DNA of 19,576 bases from the NCBI GenBank assembly GCA_900767585.1, contig CAAFZP010000128.1:1-19576 (forward strand). Direction: 5' to 3'. Below, one piece after another: positions 1 to 8,473 of this stretch (its first letter is position 1; each line of letters begins with the position of its first letter). The notes under the pieces are model-generated. The model saw only the letters and a list, made by a program, of their open reading frames with translations, was not told the origin of the DNA and made no database searches. The DNA is from Lachnospiraceae bacterium. GTDB taxonomy: Bacteria > Bacillota > Clostridia > Lachnospirales > Lachnospiraceae. Made by a program: the position numbers and the translations under genes.

Positions 1-53
1 CGCGATTCAACGACCACAGGTTCGTGGATTACAACGGTGTAACGTGATTTCAT
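1..53 (-). CDS. Start of an unidentified gene, running off the window
   Basis: An ATG lies five bases after the rpiB stop codon on the same strand, and the reading frame stays open to the window edge (MKSRYTVVIHEPVVVES...). The closeness to rpiB suggests a third gene of the same operon. No clear Shine-Dalgarno sequence precedes it, and 17 residues are too few to recognise a family. It does not resemble the start of uracil phosphoribosyltransferase or dCMP deaminase, which often follow rpiB in Firmicutes. Confidence 0.3.
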   Translation of the reverse strand, partial: MKSRYTVVIHEPVVVES

Positions 54-58
54 GAGTT

Positions 59-487
59 TTATGAGAACATCTTGATTCTTCTTACATGTCGCTCATCGTT
101 TGAGAATGGTGTATCCACGAATTTGTCCACGATCATAAGTGCAAGACCAGGTCCGATTGTACGTGCGCCCATGCAGAGTACATTGGCGTTGTTGTGCTCG
201 CGGGTTGCCTGCGCAGAGAAACAGTCACTGCAGAGTGCGGCGCGGACACCTTCGACCTTATTTGCAACCATGCTCATACCGATACCGGTACCGCAGATGA
301 GAATACCCAGATCCTGCTTGCCGGCGGCAATCGCCTCTGCAACAGCCTTTCCGTAGATTGGGTAGTCACAGGATGCTGTGCTGTCACAGCCGTAATCTGT
401 CACTTCAAATCCGCGATCCTTCAAATGCTTGATAACCTCCAGCTTGAGTTCATATCCGCCGTGGTCACTTCCAATTGCGATTGTCAT
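59..487 (-). CDS. rpiB: Ribose-5-phosphate isomerase B
   Basis: Interconverts ribose 5-phosphate and ribulose 5-phosphate in the cytosolic non-oxidative pentose phosphate pathway. The protein is 142 residues, normal for the RpiB/LacAB family. The N-terminal strand IAIGSDHGG carries the family's Asp-His pair (residues 8-9). The catalytic cysteine is expected at Cys65, followed by the phosphate-binding loop GTGIGMS (66-72), and His98 lies in TREHNNANVL. The start is set by AGGAGG about ten bases upstream. The gene follows sua5 by 21 bases on the same strand, an arrangement common in Clostridia. Some RpiB homologues act on allose or galactose phosphates, but the housekeeping context favours ribose. 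Confidence 0.95.
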   Translation of the reverse strand: MTIAIGSDHGGYELKLEVIKHLKDRGFEVTDYGCDSTASCDYPIYGKAVAEAIAAGKQDLGILICGTGIGMSMVANKVEGVRAALCSDCFSAQATREHNNANVLCMGARTIGPGLALMIVDKFVDTPFSNDERHVRRIKMFS

Positions 488-508
488 ATCTTAAATCCTC
501 CTAAATAT

Positions 509-1648
509 CTACACGGTGATAACTCTGTGTCCTGCCGCTTTTAACAGCCGGTTCATGATGGCACCACCGAGTTCATTCTGGTCAAATGCTTCGCTGTACA
601 TATATTCCATCTGCTCACTGTCACATTCACGCAGGGCGGCATAAAGCCGTGCAGAGATCGTCTGTCCTTTGCTTCCCTCGCCGACAATCAGCACATTTGG
701 ATAATCCTTATATAAGGTTGCGTGTTCTTTGGTTGTGAGAATCGCAACCTTGTAGCCCTGTGCTTCCTTTTCGTTTACAAGCGCCTTGATCTTCTCCGCT
801 ACGCGCAATGTTTCTGCCTCGGTCGCGTTATAAGAGACCTTGACACCGGAATGCAGACTTGCCCGGTTTGCCGATTCGTCTGCAGCTGCTTCCACGATAC
901 TGAGCGTTCCGTGTGGCGCGTAGTGTGTATATTTCATGCCGGGTGCTTTCGGACGAAGATTCGGATCCGGCTCGATAATAGCTGGATCAATCGTCACATC
1001 GCCGACGATCTCGGAGAGCATCGCCTTCGTGATAAAGCCCGGTCGAAGAATCGTTGGGATCGTGCCTGTCATATCGACGATTGTCGATTCAATTCCGATT
1101 CCGACGGCACCACCATCTAATATCATCTCGATGCGACCGTCCATGTCCTCCCATACATGCTGTGCGGTCGTCGGTGATGGTCTGCCGGAAGTGTTTGCAG
1201 ATGGGGCTGCGATGGAGACACCGCTTGTGCGGATCAGCTCCTGCGCGATCGGGTGGGATGGCATCCGGATCGCAACGGTCGGCAGTCCGCCGGTCGTTCC
1301 ATCCGGGACGATGGCGAGCTTCGGAAAGATGATCGTCAGTGGTCCTGGCCAGAAAGCTTCCATCAGCATGTGTGCTTTCTTCACCATGTCCGGATGCGTC
1401 CGGTTCATCGTCTCGAGATCTGCCAGCTTCTCTACCGCATCGGTATCTGCGATGTGGACGATCAGCGGATTGTCGCTTGGACGTCCTTTGGCAGCATAGA
1501 TCTTCGCGGCTGCATCTGCATTTAATGCGTCAGCACCTAATCCGTAGACCGTCTCTGTCGGAAATGCGACCAAACCGCCGTCCTGCAGGATCTTCGATGC
1601 CTCTGCGATTGCTTCTTTGTTATTTCCATTTAATAGTTTTGTTTCCAT
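509..1648 (-). CDS. sua5: Threonylcarbamoyl-AMP synthase, Sua5 type
   Basis: Makes threonylcarbamoyl-AMP from threonine, bicarbonate and ATP, the first step of the universal t6A37 modification of ANN-decoding tRNAs. At 379 residues it is the long Sua5 form: an N-terminal YrdC/TsaC domain (about 1-215) with PTETVYGLGAD (30-40), KGRPSDNPL (54-62), WPGPLT (101-106) and APSANTSGRPSPT (149-161), then a linker and a C-terminal Sua5 domain (about 245-379). The ATG is the first possible start, because an in-frame TAA lies four codons upstream. There is no Shine-Dalgarno sequence, and a promoter ends six bases before the ATG, suggesting a leaderless transcript. It is divergent from the ATP synthase operon and upstream of rpiB. 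Confidence 0.93.
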   Translation of the reverse strand: METKLLNGNNKEAIAEASKILQDGGLVAFPTETVYGLGADALNADAAAKIYAAKGRPSDNPLIVHIADTDAVEKLADLETMNRTHPDMVKKAHMLMEAFWPGPLTIIFPKLAIVPDGTTGGLPTVAIRMPSHPIAQELIRTSGVSIAAPSANTSGRPSPTTAQHVWEDMDGRIEMILDGGAVGIGIESTIVDMTGTIPTILRPGFITKAMLSEIVGDVTIDPAIIEPDPNLRPKAPGMKYTHYAPHGTLSIVEAAADESANRASLHSGVKVSYNATEAETLRVAEKIKALVNEKEAQGYKVAILTTKEHATLYKDYPNVLIVGEGSKGQTISARLYAALRECDSEQMEYMYSEAFDQNELGGAIMNRLLKAAGHRVITV

Positions 1649-1654
1649 GCCGCT

Positions 1655-1683
1655 ATTTTACATCAATCGTTAGGGAATGACAA
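1655..1683 (-). promoter_or_regulatory. Sigma-A-type promoter for sua5-rpiB
   Basis: On the minus strand, a -35 box TTGTCA (1678-1683) and a -10 box TAAAAT (1655-1660) each match consensus at five of six bases and are separated by exactly 17 bases. Only six bases separate the -10 box from the sua5 ATG, so transcription should begin at or next to the start codon. Confidence 0.6.
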
Positions 1684-1737
1684 CCTTTTCACGAAAAATA
1701 CAATTCTAAAATACTGTTTAATTCGAAGTATAAATGA

Positions 1738-1766
1738 TTGAAAATTAAGGAAAAATCTTATATAAT
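1738..1766 (+). promoter_or_regulatory. Sigma-A promoter of the ATP synthase operon
   Basis: A -35 box TTGAAA (1738-1743) and a perfect -10 box TATAAT (1761-1766) are separated by 17 bases. Transcription should start near 1773, leaving a short leader of about 30 bases with a GGAAGGG ribosome binding site before the first gene. No riboswitch or attenuator fits in this leader. Confidence 0.8.
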
Positions 1767-1804
1767 AAGCTTTGTGTATATCTGATTGTATTGGAAGGGT
1801 TTGA

Positions 1805-2038
1805 ATGAACAACAAAGAGAGAAGCCAGGTTATGAAGATGTTATATCTGATCACGCAGATCGGTTTCACGATGGTGGTTACGATCTTCATAAGCATGGGC
1901 ATCGCATATCTGATAAATCGTATATTTGGGAAAGATTTTATGGTATGGTTTATCGTGATCGGTGTGCTGGCGGGTTTTCGCTCCGTGTATATTCTTATAC
2001 GGAAATTCCTGGATGATTCAGATAAAAGGCACAAGTAA
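1805..2038 (+). CDS. atpZ: AtpZ/AtpI-family small membrane protein
   Basis: A 77-residue protein with two predicted membrane segments (about 12-36 and 43-66) joined by a short loop and ending in a charged tail. Size, topology and position as first gene of the F-ATPase operon fit the AtpZ family (ATPase_gene1), proposed to help assemble the c-ring or supply Mg2+/Ca2+ together with AtpI. The start follows GGAAGGG by about six bases. Its TAA stop directly abuts the ATG of atpI, indicating tight translational coupling. The family assignment rests on topology and context more than on a diagnostic motif. Confidence 0.75.
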   Translation: MNNKERSQVMKMLYLITQIGFTMVVTIFISMGIAYLINRIFGKDFMVWFIVIGVLAGFRSVYILIRKFLDDSDKRHK

Positions 2039-2488
2039 ATGGCTGCAAGGGGCATAGATGCATCGAATATGACAGAAGTTCACAGAATAATGAAGGAACT
2101 GTATATCGGTATGGCTGTCTGTATGATCGTCTTTCTGGCGGTTGGTGCATTTTTTATGCGTCCGTATTATGAGTATGCGCTTGCACTGCTTGTCGGTAAT
2201 CTCGGAGGCGCGCTGCGTGTCTACCATATCTACGATGTACTTGACCAGGCGCTTGATATGGGGGAGGAAGGCGCAAAGAAGAAAGTGATCGTGAACAGTC
2301 TGCTCCGGATGATCGTGACGCTTGCCTTGCTGGTGGGTTCCATTTTCCTTGGAATTCAGGCGTTTGCCGGCGTGGCGCTCGGTATGGTGGAACCGAAGAT
2401 CTCCGCGTATCTACAGCCGCGTACACGAACTGTGTTGATTCGCCTTGGGCTTGAAGAACCCGAGGAAGAACATAAAGACAAAAACTAA
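2039..2488 (+). CDS. atpI: ATP synthase protein I (AtpI-like)
   Basis: A 149-residue protein with four predicted membrane segments (about 22-40, 45-62, 88-107 and 108-125) and an acidic, charged C-terminal tail. AtpI proteins are accessory factors encoded ahead of the F-ATPase a subunit and help assemble the c-ring, most clearly in Na+-coupled enzymes. The ATG abuts the previous stop codon (TAAATG), and AAAAGG about ten bases upstream serves as ribosome binding site inside the preceding gene. The sequence is weakly conserved, as usual for AtpI, so the call depends heavily on position between atpZ and atpB. Confidence 0.75.
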   Translation: MAARGIDASNMTEVHRIMKELYIGMAVCMIVFLAVGAFFMRPYYEYALALLVGNLGGALRVYHIYDVLDQALDMGEEGAKKKVIVNSLLRMIVTLALLVGSIFLGIQAFAGVALGMVEPKISAYLQPRTRTVLIRLGLEEPEEEHKDKN

Positions 2489-2505
2489 AAAAGGAGGAAA
2501 AGCGT

Positions 2506-3249
2506 ATGAGGAGTGGGTTTGCCACTGGAATACAAGTAATCAGTAACAGCTCCGAAGATGTAGATTTCTATATCCACGAACTGTATCCGATTCATTTCTT
2601 TGGCACGACGGTATATATTACCACCACCCATGTCTGCACCTTCATAGTACTGCTGGTGATCGCGATTTTAGCGATCTGTGCCAGAAGAAGTGTGCTGAAG
2701 ACGCGGGATAACCCAAGTAAATTCGCCACTGGAGTCGAGCTTGCCATCGAATCACTGATCAAGTTCGTCAACAGTACGATGGGAAAAGAAGCTGGTAAGC
2801 ATTATATCAATTACATCGGAACCTTGTTCATATTTGTGCTTTTTTCGAACATATCCGGCTTATTTATGCTCAGACCGCCGACCGCGGATTACGGAACGAC
2901 GCTCTGTATCGCACTTGTATCATTTATCATGATACAGTATGCATCCATTCGTTACCAGAAATGGGACGCATTTAAGAGTCTGTTCGATCCGATATTCCTG
3001 TTCTTCCCGATCAACGTGATCAGTGAGTTTGCCACACCGGTATCACTGTCGCTGCGTTTGTTCGGTAATATTCTGGCAGGAACCGTTATGATGGCACTTT
3101 ACTATGGCATGCTGCCGATATTTGTAAAGATTGGTATTCCATCGGCACTGCATGTGTACTTCGATTTGTTCTCAGGTGTGATCCAGGCGTATGTATTCTG
3201 TATGCTGACGATGACATTTGTTGCAAATAAGCGAAATGTAGAAGGGTAA
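2506..3249 (+). CDS. atpB: F-type ATP synthase subunit a
   Basis: The membrane stator subunit that forms the two ion half-channels against the c-ring. The 247 residues include five or six membrane segments. The signature SLSLRLFGNILAG contains the essential arginine (Arg184) that pushes the coupling ion off the c-subunit glutamate, and the last helix region has FSGVIQAYVFCMLT. A conserved PINVISEFATPVS stretch precedes the arginine. The start is set by AAGGAGG nine bases upstream. It is third in the operon, immediately before atpE, with which it forms the ion path. Confidence 0.96.
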   Translation: MRSGFATGIQVISNSSEDVDFYIHELYPIHFFGTTVYITTTHVCTFIVLLVIAILAICARRSVLKTRDNPSKFATGVELAIESLIKFVNSTMGKEAGKHYINYIGTLFIFVLFSNISGLFMLRPPTADYGTTLCIALVSFIMIQYASIRYQKWDAFKSLFDPIFLFFPINVISEFATPVSLSLRLFGNILAGTVMMALYYGMLPIFVKIGIPSALHVYFDLFSGVIQAYVFCMLTMTFVANKRNVEG

Positions 3250-3286
3250 TAAGATTTAATATTTAGAAAAACGGAGGAATTATTTC

Positions 3287-3544
3287 ATGAATGGTATTAC
3301 AGGTGAAACAATAGTTAACGCTGCATCCGCAATCGGTGCAGGTATTGCAGTTTGTTCCGGTATCGGTCCTGGTATCGGTCAGGGTATCGCTGCCGGTTAC
3401 GGTGCTTCCGCAGTTGGACGTAACCCGGGTGCAAAGGGTGACATCATGTCAACGATGCTTCTTGGACAGGCGGTAGCCGAGACAACCGGTCTGTACGGTC
3501 TGGTTGTATCACTTCTTCTGATGTTCGTTAAGCCTTTCAAGTAA
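3287..3544 (+). CDS. atpE: F-type ATP synthase subunit c, Na+-binding type
   Basis: The rotor-ring proteolipid: 85 residues forming two glycine-rich membrane helices around the polar loop RNPGAKGD. The ion-binding carboxylate is Glu65 in helix 2. Residues around it match the Na+ site of the Ilyobacter tartaricus c-ring at the same numbers: Gln32, Val63, Glu65, Thr67 and Tyr70, with Thr66 in place of Ser66. Proton-type c subunits usually lack the hydroxyl residue directly after the glutamate and often the glutamine. Coupling to Na+ is therefore predicted, though not proven. A strong CGGAGGAA ribosome binding site suits the many copies needed per complex. Confidence 0.96.
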   Translation: MNGITGETIVNAASAIGAGIAVCSGIGPGIGQGIAAGYGASAVGRNPGAKGDIMSTMLLGQAVAETTGLYGLVVSLLLMFVKPFK

Positions 3545-3568
3545 GAACAAAATTAGGAGGAGTAAAAT

Positions 3569-4126
3569 ATGACAGGAATTGCAAATATCGCGCTTCTGTC
3601 AGAGGAGACGGGCCGTATCTTCGGTCTGGATGCGCAGCTTCTGTTCGATATTCTGATACAGGGACTTGCGGTATTTCTGCTCTTCATCTTTCTGACTTAT
3701 GTGCTGATCAACCCGGTGCGCAAGGTGCTCGAGGACAGACAGAACAAGATCAAGGATGACCTTTCCCATGCGGCGACAGACCGCGCGGAGGCAGAGAAGC
3801 TTCGTGCAGAGTATGATGAGAAGATCAAAAATGCGAACAGCGAAGCGGGTGAGATCCTTTCTTCCGCAAGAAAACGTGCGGTGAAGAACGAGGAGAACAT
3901 CATTGCCGAGGCAAAGGAAGAGGCAGGACGCATTATCGACAGAGCAAACAGTGAAGCCGAGCTTGAAAAAGAACGTGTGAAGGATGAGGTGAAACAGGAG
4001 ATCATCGGCGTAGCAACCGCGATGGCAGGAAAGTTCGTTGCATCCTCTCTCGATGAGAGCACACAGGCTTCTCTGATTGATGAGACGCTGAAAGAGATGG
4101 GTGATGATACATGGCGAAACAAGTAG
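3569..4126 (+). CDS. atpF: F-type ATP synthase subunit b
   Basis: The peripheral stalk subunit that holds F1 against the turning rotor. It has 185 residues: one N-terminal membrane helix (about 25-46), the hinge INPVRKVLEDRQNKI, then a long charged helix rich in Ala, Glu and Lys to about residue 150 that should form the right-handed coiled-coil dimer, and a short C-terminal part that contacts delta. A single gene is present, so a b2 homodimer is expected. AGGAGGAG precedes the ATG. Its last 16 bases overlap the start of atpH in another frame, so the two are probably translationally coupled. Confidence 0.95.
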   Translation: MTGIANIALLSEETGRIFGLDAQLLFDILIQGLAVFLLFIFLTYVLINPVRKVLEDRQNKIKDDLSHAATDRAEAEKLRAEYDEKIKNANSEAGEILSSARKRAVKNEENIIAEAKEEAGRIIDRANSEAELEKERVKDEVKQEIIGVATAMAGKFVASSLDESTQASLIDETLKEMGDDTWRNK

Positions 4127-4650
4127 AAACAACCTATGGAGATGCACTTTTGGAACTTGCCTTGGAAGAAGGCAGTCTGAATATGCTCTATGAAGAAGCG
4201 CAGGCTCTTGTGACAGTGTTACAGGAAAACGAAGAATTGCTCCGCATTCTCAAGCATCCACAGATTGATAAGGACGAGAAGCGGAAGATAGTGGATAACA
4301 TCTTCAAAGACCGCATATCGAAGGATATGGTTGGATTGTTCGGCATCATGGTTGAGAAAGATCATGGCAGCAAGATTGTAGATGTGCTTCGCTATTTTAT
4401 CAGACAGGTAAAACGAGTAAAAAATATAGGAGTTGCAAGTGTGACAAGTGCGGTTGCACTTACCGGTGCACAGAAAGCATCAATTGAAAAGCGTCTGCTT
4501 GAGACGACAGATTTCGCTTCGATGGAAGTAACCTATACGGTAGATGCATCCATCATCGGCGGACTTGTGATTCGAATTGATGACAGAGTGGTTGACAGCA
4601 GTATCAAAACCAAGATTGAGACGATGTCAAAGGCACTCGCACAATCATAA
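4111..4650 (+). CDS. atpH: F-type ATP synthase subunit delta
   Basis: The 179-residue OSCP/delta subunit caps the alpha3-beta3 head and links it to the b-subunit stalk. The N-terminal six-helix domain starts AKQVETTYGDALLELALEE, and the C-terminal half has the family pattern ending in GGLVIRIDDRVVDSSIKTKIE. The gene starts inside the 3' end of atpF. Its only ribosome binding sequence is GAGATGGGTGATG within that gene, consistent with coupled translation. Length and order are typical. Confidence 0.95.
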   Translation: MAKQVETTYGDALLELALEEGSLNMLYEEAQALVTVLQENEELLRILKHPQIDKDEKRKIVDNIFKDRISKDMVGLFGIMVEKDHGSKIVDVLRYFIRQVKRVKNIGVASVTSAVALTGAQKASIEKRLLETTDFASMEVTYTVDASIIGGLVIRIDDRVVDSSIKTKIETMSKALAQS

Positions 4651-4670
4651 GAAGGAGGTGTTCGTGTTCC

Positions 4671-6173
4671 ATGAATTTAAAACCGGAAGAGATTAGTTCC
4701 GTAATCAAAGAACAGATTAAGAACTATGAGACAAAACTGGAAACATCCGACGTTGGAACAGTTATCCAGGTAGCGGACGGAATTGCACGTATTCACGGTC
4801 TTGAGAATGCGATGCAGGGCGAACTTCTGGAATTCCCAGGTGAAGTATACGGCATGGTTATGAACCTGGAAGAAGACAATGTAGGTTCGGTTCTTCTCGG
4901 TGATCATAAAAATATCAACGAGGGAGATATAGTGAAGACAACAGGACGCGTGGTGGAAGTGCCTGTTGGCGATGCGATGCTTGGTCGTGTCGTAAATGCG
5001 CTCGGTCAGCCAATCGATGGCAAAGGACCAATCGCAACCACGAAGTCAAGACAGATCGAGAGAGTAGCATCCGGTGTTATCTCCCGTAAGTCTGTAGATA
5101 CACCGCTTCAGACAGGTATCAAGGCAATCGATGCCATGGTTCCGATCGGAAGAGGACAGCGAGAGCTGATCATCGGCGACAGACAGACCGGTAAGACAGC
5201 AATCGCGATTGATACGATCATCAATCAGAAGGGGCAGGGCGTAAACTGTGTCTACGTTGCAATCGGTCAGAAGGCATCGACCGTAGCAAATATCGTAAAG
5301 ACATTGACAGAGTACGGCGCAATGGCATACACAACAGTCGTTGCAAGTACCGCCAGCGACTTAGCTCCATTACAGTACATTGCACCATACGCCGGATGTG
5401 CGATCGGTGAGGAATGGATGGAAAATGGAAAGGATGTATTGGTTGTATATGATGACTTGTCAAAGCATGCAACTGCTTACCGTACACTTTCCTTGCTTCT
5501 CCGTAGACCACCAGGCCGTGAGGCTTATCCGGGTGATGTATTCTATCTGCACTCCAGACTCTTAGAGCGTGCAGCGAAGTTGTCGGATGCACTCGGTGGA
5601 GGATCGCTTACAGCCCTTCCAATCATCGAGACACAGGCAGGTGATGTATCTGCGTATATCCCGACAAACGTTATTTCCATCACAGACGGACAGATTTATC
5701 TGGAGACAGAGATGTTTAACTCCGGTTTCCGTCCTGCTGTAAATGCAGGTCTTTCTGTATCACGTGTCGGTGGTGCCGCACAGATCGGTGCCATGAAGAA
5801 GCTTGCTTCCCCAATTCGTGTGGAGTTAGCACAGTACCGCGAGCTTGCCGCATTCTCCCAGTTCGGTTCCGAGCTGGATGAGGATACGAGAAACCAGCTT
5901 GCACAGGGTGAAAGAATCAAGGAGATTTTGAAGCAGCCTCAGTATAAGCCAATGCCGGTTGAAAAACAGGTTGTTATCATCTACGCTGCAACAAGAAAGT
6001 ATCTGCTTGATATCGAAGTAGATCGGATTCTGGAATTTGAGAGTGGATTGTTTGAATACATTTCCACAAAATATCCGGACATTTTCGAGAAGATCCGCGA
6101 GGAGAAGAAGCTGTCCGATGAATTAGAGGACGCTTTGAAGAAGGCAATTACGGGATTCAAGGAAACATTCTAA
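4671..6173 (+). CDS. atpA: F-type ATP synthase subunit alpha
   Basis: The 500-residue non-catalytic nucleotide-binding subunit of F1. It shows an N-terminal beta-barrel (about 25-95), Walker A GDRQTGKT (169-176), the DELSDL-region equivalent VVYDDLSKHATAYR, and the VSRVGGAAQ segment with the arginine finger that reaches into the beta active site. The first residues (MNLKPEEISSVIKEQI) match family N-termini. AAGGAGGTG precedes the ATG. It lies between atpH and atpG in the usual order and has no frameshift or missing motif. Confidence 0.97.
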   Translation: MNLKPEEISSVIKEQIKNYETKLETSDVGTVIQVADGIARIHGLENAMQGELLEFPGEVYGMVMNLEEDNVGSVLLGDHKNINEGDIVKTTGRVVEVPVGDAMLGRVVNALGQPIDGKGPIATTKSRQIERVASGVISRKSVDTPLQTGIKAIDAMVPIGRGQRELIIGDRQTGKTAIAIDTIINQKGQGVNCVYVAIGQKASTVANIVKTLTEYGAMAYTTVVASTASDLAPLQYIAPYAGCAIGEEWMENGKDVLVVYDDLSKHATAYRTLSLLLRRPPGREAYPGDVFYLHSRLLERAAKLSDALGGGSLTALPIIETQAGDVSAYIPTNVISITDGQIYLETEMFNSGFRPAVNAGLSVSRVGGAAQIGAMKKLASPIRVELAQYRELAAFSQFGSELDEDTRNQLAQGERIKEILKQPQYKPMPVEKQVVIIYAATRKYLLDIEVDRILEFESGLFEYISTKYPDIFEKIREEKKLSDELEDALKKAITGFKETF

Positions 6174-6200
6174 TAAATAGAGCGAGGAGGTTGATCTTTC

Positions 6201-7064
6201 TTGGCATCCATGAGAGACATTAAGCGACGCAAAGAAAGCGTCCAGAGCACGCAGCAGATCACCAAGGCGATGAAGCTTGTTTCCACAGTTAAGCTTCAGA
6301 AAGCCCGCGGGAGAGCTGAGAGCAACAAACCATATTTTAATATGCTCTATGATACGATATGTTCCATCCTTGCAATGACGAAAGAACCAAACCATAAATT
6401 CCTGAAGGAAAACGGCAGTGACAAGAAGGCAGTCATCGCGATTACATCGAACCGTGGACTTGCCGGTGGTTACAACAACAATGTTGTAAAGGAGATTGTT
6501 GCAGCCGGATTTTCGAAGGAGGATACCTATATCTATGGTATCGGAAAAAAAGGTATTGAGGGCTTGACCAGAAAAGGTTACAGCATATATCAGGATGAAT
6601 CAGAGATCATCAATGCACCATTGTTTGACGATGCGACCGAGCTTACGAAGCAGCTTTTGACGCAGTATTCCAAGGGCGAGATTGGTGAGGTGTATATCGC
6701 ATATACGAATTTCAAGAATACCGTGACACAGGAAGCAAAGCTTATGAAGCTGCTTCCGATCCGGGAGGAAGATTTCACACCGGAGCAGCCAATCAGTGAC
6801 AATAAGCTGCTGATGAACTTCGAGCCGTCGGAGGAGGAAGTCTTGGACCAGATCGTGCCGAAATACATGTCCAACATTATTTATGGTGCGCTGTTAGAGG
6901 CGGTAGCCAGTGAGAATGGTGCGAGAATGCAGGCGATGGATTCCGCGACAAGCAATGCGGAGGATATGATCGGAAGCCTGTCACTCAAGTACAATAGAGC
7001 AAGACAGAGTGCAATCACGCAGGAGCTTACGGAGATTATTGCCGGAGCTGATGCAATAAGTTAA
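6201..7064 (+). CDS. atpG: F-type ATP synthase subunit gamma (TTG start)
   Basis: The central rotor shaft, 287 residues, with long N- and C-terminal coiled-coil helices (MRDIKRRKESVQSTQQITKAM; GARMQAMDSATSNAEDMI) and a Rossmann-like middle domain containing SNRGLAGGYN. The start is taken as TTG at the first base, giving MASMRDIKRR. GAGGAGG lies ten bases before the TTG but nineteen bases before the next ATG, and family members usually carry two or three residues before MRDI. A TTG start may lower the yield of this single-copy subunit, which is inference. Confidence 0.95.
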   Translation: MASMRDIKRRKESVQSTQQITKAMKLVSTVKLQKARGRAESNKPYFNMLYDTICSILAMTKEPNHKFLKENGSDKKAVIAITSNRGLAGGYNNNVVKEIVAAGFSKEDTYIYGIGKKGIEGLTRKGYSIYQDESEIINAPLFDDATELTKQLLTQYSKGEIGEVYIAYTNFKNTVTQEAKLMKLLPIREEDFTPEQPISDNKLLMNFEPSEEEVLDQIVPKYMSNIIYGALLEAVASENGARMQAMDSATSNAEDMIGSLSLKYNRARQSAITQELTEIIAGADAIS

Positions 7065-7078
7065 AGGAGATTAAGGAA

Positions 7079-8473
7079 ATGGCAGATACAAATGTAGGTA
7101 AGGTTACCCAGATTGTCGGTGCCGTTATCGATGCAAAGTTTACCGAAGGCAAACTGCCGGAGATTCACGATGCGATAACGATTGCCACAAAGAGCGGTGA
7201 CACACTGTACGCCGAAGTATCCCAGCACTTAGGGGATGATACCGTTCGCTGTATCGCGATGGGACCGACAGATGGTCTTGTACGTGGTATGGAAGCGGTT
7301 GGTACCGGCGCGCCGATTACTGTACCTGTCGGTGAAGCAACACTGGGACGTATGTTCAACGTGTTGGGACAGCCGATTGACAATAAACCGGCTCCAAAGG
7401 TAGATACTTACCTTCCAATCCATAGAAAAGCACCAGAGTTTTCAGAGCAGTCAACCGAGACAGAGATTCTGGAAACCGGTATTAAGGTCGTTGACTTGCT
7501 TTGCCCTTATCAGAAGGGTGGTAAGATCGGCCTGTTCGGTGGTGCCGGTGTTGGTAAGACAGTATTGATTCAGGAGCTTATCACAAATATCGCGACAGAG
7601 CACGGTGGATATTCTGTATTTACCGGTGTTGGTGAGCGAACAAGAGAAGGAAATGACCTGTATTACGAGATGATCGAATCCGGCGTTATCGAGAAGACAA
7701 CGATGGTATTTGGTCAGATGAATGAACCGCCAGGAGCAAGAATGCGTGTTGGTCTGACAGGCCTCACGATGGCAGAGTATTTCCGTGATCAGGTTGGAAA
7801 GGATGTATTGTTGTTTATCGACAATATCTTCCGTTTTACACAGGCTGGTTCGGAGGTGTCCGCGCTGCTTGGACGTGTGCCTTCTGCCGTTGGTTATCAG
7901 CCAACACTGCAGACCGAGATGGGCGCATTGCAGGAGCGTATCACTTCGACAAAGAATGGTTCTATCACATCGGTACAGGCAGTCTATGTGCCGGCCGATG
8001 ACTTAACAGACCCTGCACCTGCAACTACATTCGCACATTTGGATGCGACAACGGTACTTTCCCGTTCCATCGTAGAGCTTGGTATCTACCCTGCGGTAGA
8101 TCCTCTGGAGTCTACATCCAGAATCCTCGATCCGAGAGTGGTTGGTGAGGAGCATTACAAGGTGGCACGTGGTGTACAGGAGATCCTGCAGAAGTACAAG
8201 GAATTGCAGGATATCATCGCAATCCTTGGTATGGATGAGCTTTCCGAGGAGGATAAGATCGTCGTAGCACGTGCAAGAAAGGTACAGAAGTTCCTGTCAC
8301 AGCCATTCCATGTAGCAGAGCAGTTTACAGGACTTCCTGGTAAATACGTTCCACTGTCTGATACGATTCAGAGCTTTAAGGAGATTCTGGAAGGTAAGCA
8401 TGACGATATTCCGGAGAGTTATTTCTTAAATGCCGGAAGTATCGACGATGTGCTTGCAAAGTGCAAGAAGTAA
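7079..8473 (+). CDS. atpD: F-type ATP synthase subunit beta
   Basis: The catalytic subunit of F1, 464 residues. It shows Walker A GGAGVGKT (154-161), GERTREGND with the catalytic glutamate Glu186, the Walker B region DVLLFIDNIFRFTQAG, ALLGRVPSAVGYQPTL, and the DELSEEDK motif near the C-terminus. The ATG follows an AAGGAGATTAAGGAA stretch. The gap to atpG is only 14 bases, but 150 bases separate it from atpC, the only large gap in the operon. Confidence 0.97.
   Translation: MADTNVGKVTQIVGAVIDAKFTEGKLPEIHDAITIATKSGDTLYAEVSQHLGDDTVRCIAMGPTDGLVRGMEAVGTGAPITVPVGEATLGRMFNVLGQPIDNKPAPKVDTYLPIHRKAPEFSEQSTETEILETGIKVVDLLCPYQKGGKIGLFGGAGVGKTVLIQELITNIATEHGGYSVFTGVGERTREGNDLYYEMIESGVIEKTTMVFGQMNEPPGARMRVGLTGLTMAEYFRDQVGKDVLLFIDNIFRFTQAGSEVSALLGRVPSAVGYQPTLQTEMGALQERITSTKNGSITSVQAVYVPADDLTDPAPATTFAHLDATTVLSRSIVELGIYPAVDPLESTSRILDPRVVGEEHYKVARGVQEILQKYKELQDIIAILGMDELSEEDKIVVARARKVQKFLSQPFHVAEQFTGLPGKYVPLSDTIQSFKEILEGKHDDIPESYFLNAGSIDDVLAKCKK

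Noticed and set aside
1663..2055. Minus-strand 130-codon ORF across the ATP operon promoter
   Set aside because: It covers both divergent promoters and atpZ on the opposite strand, has no ribosome binding site, and is low-complexity shadow coding.
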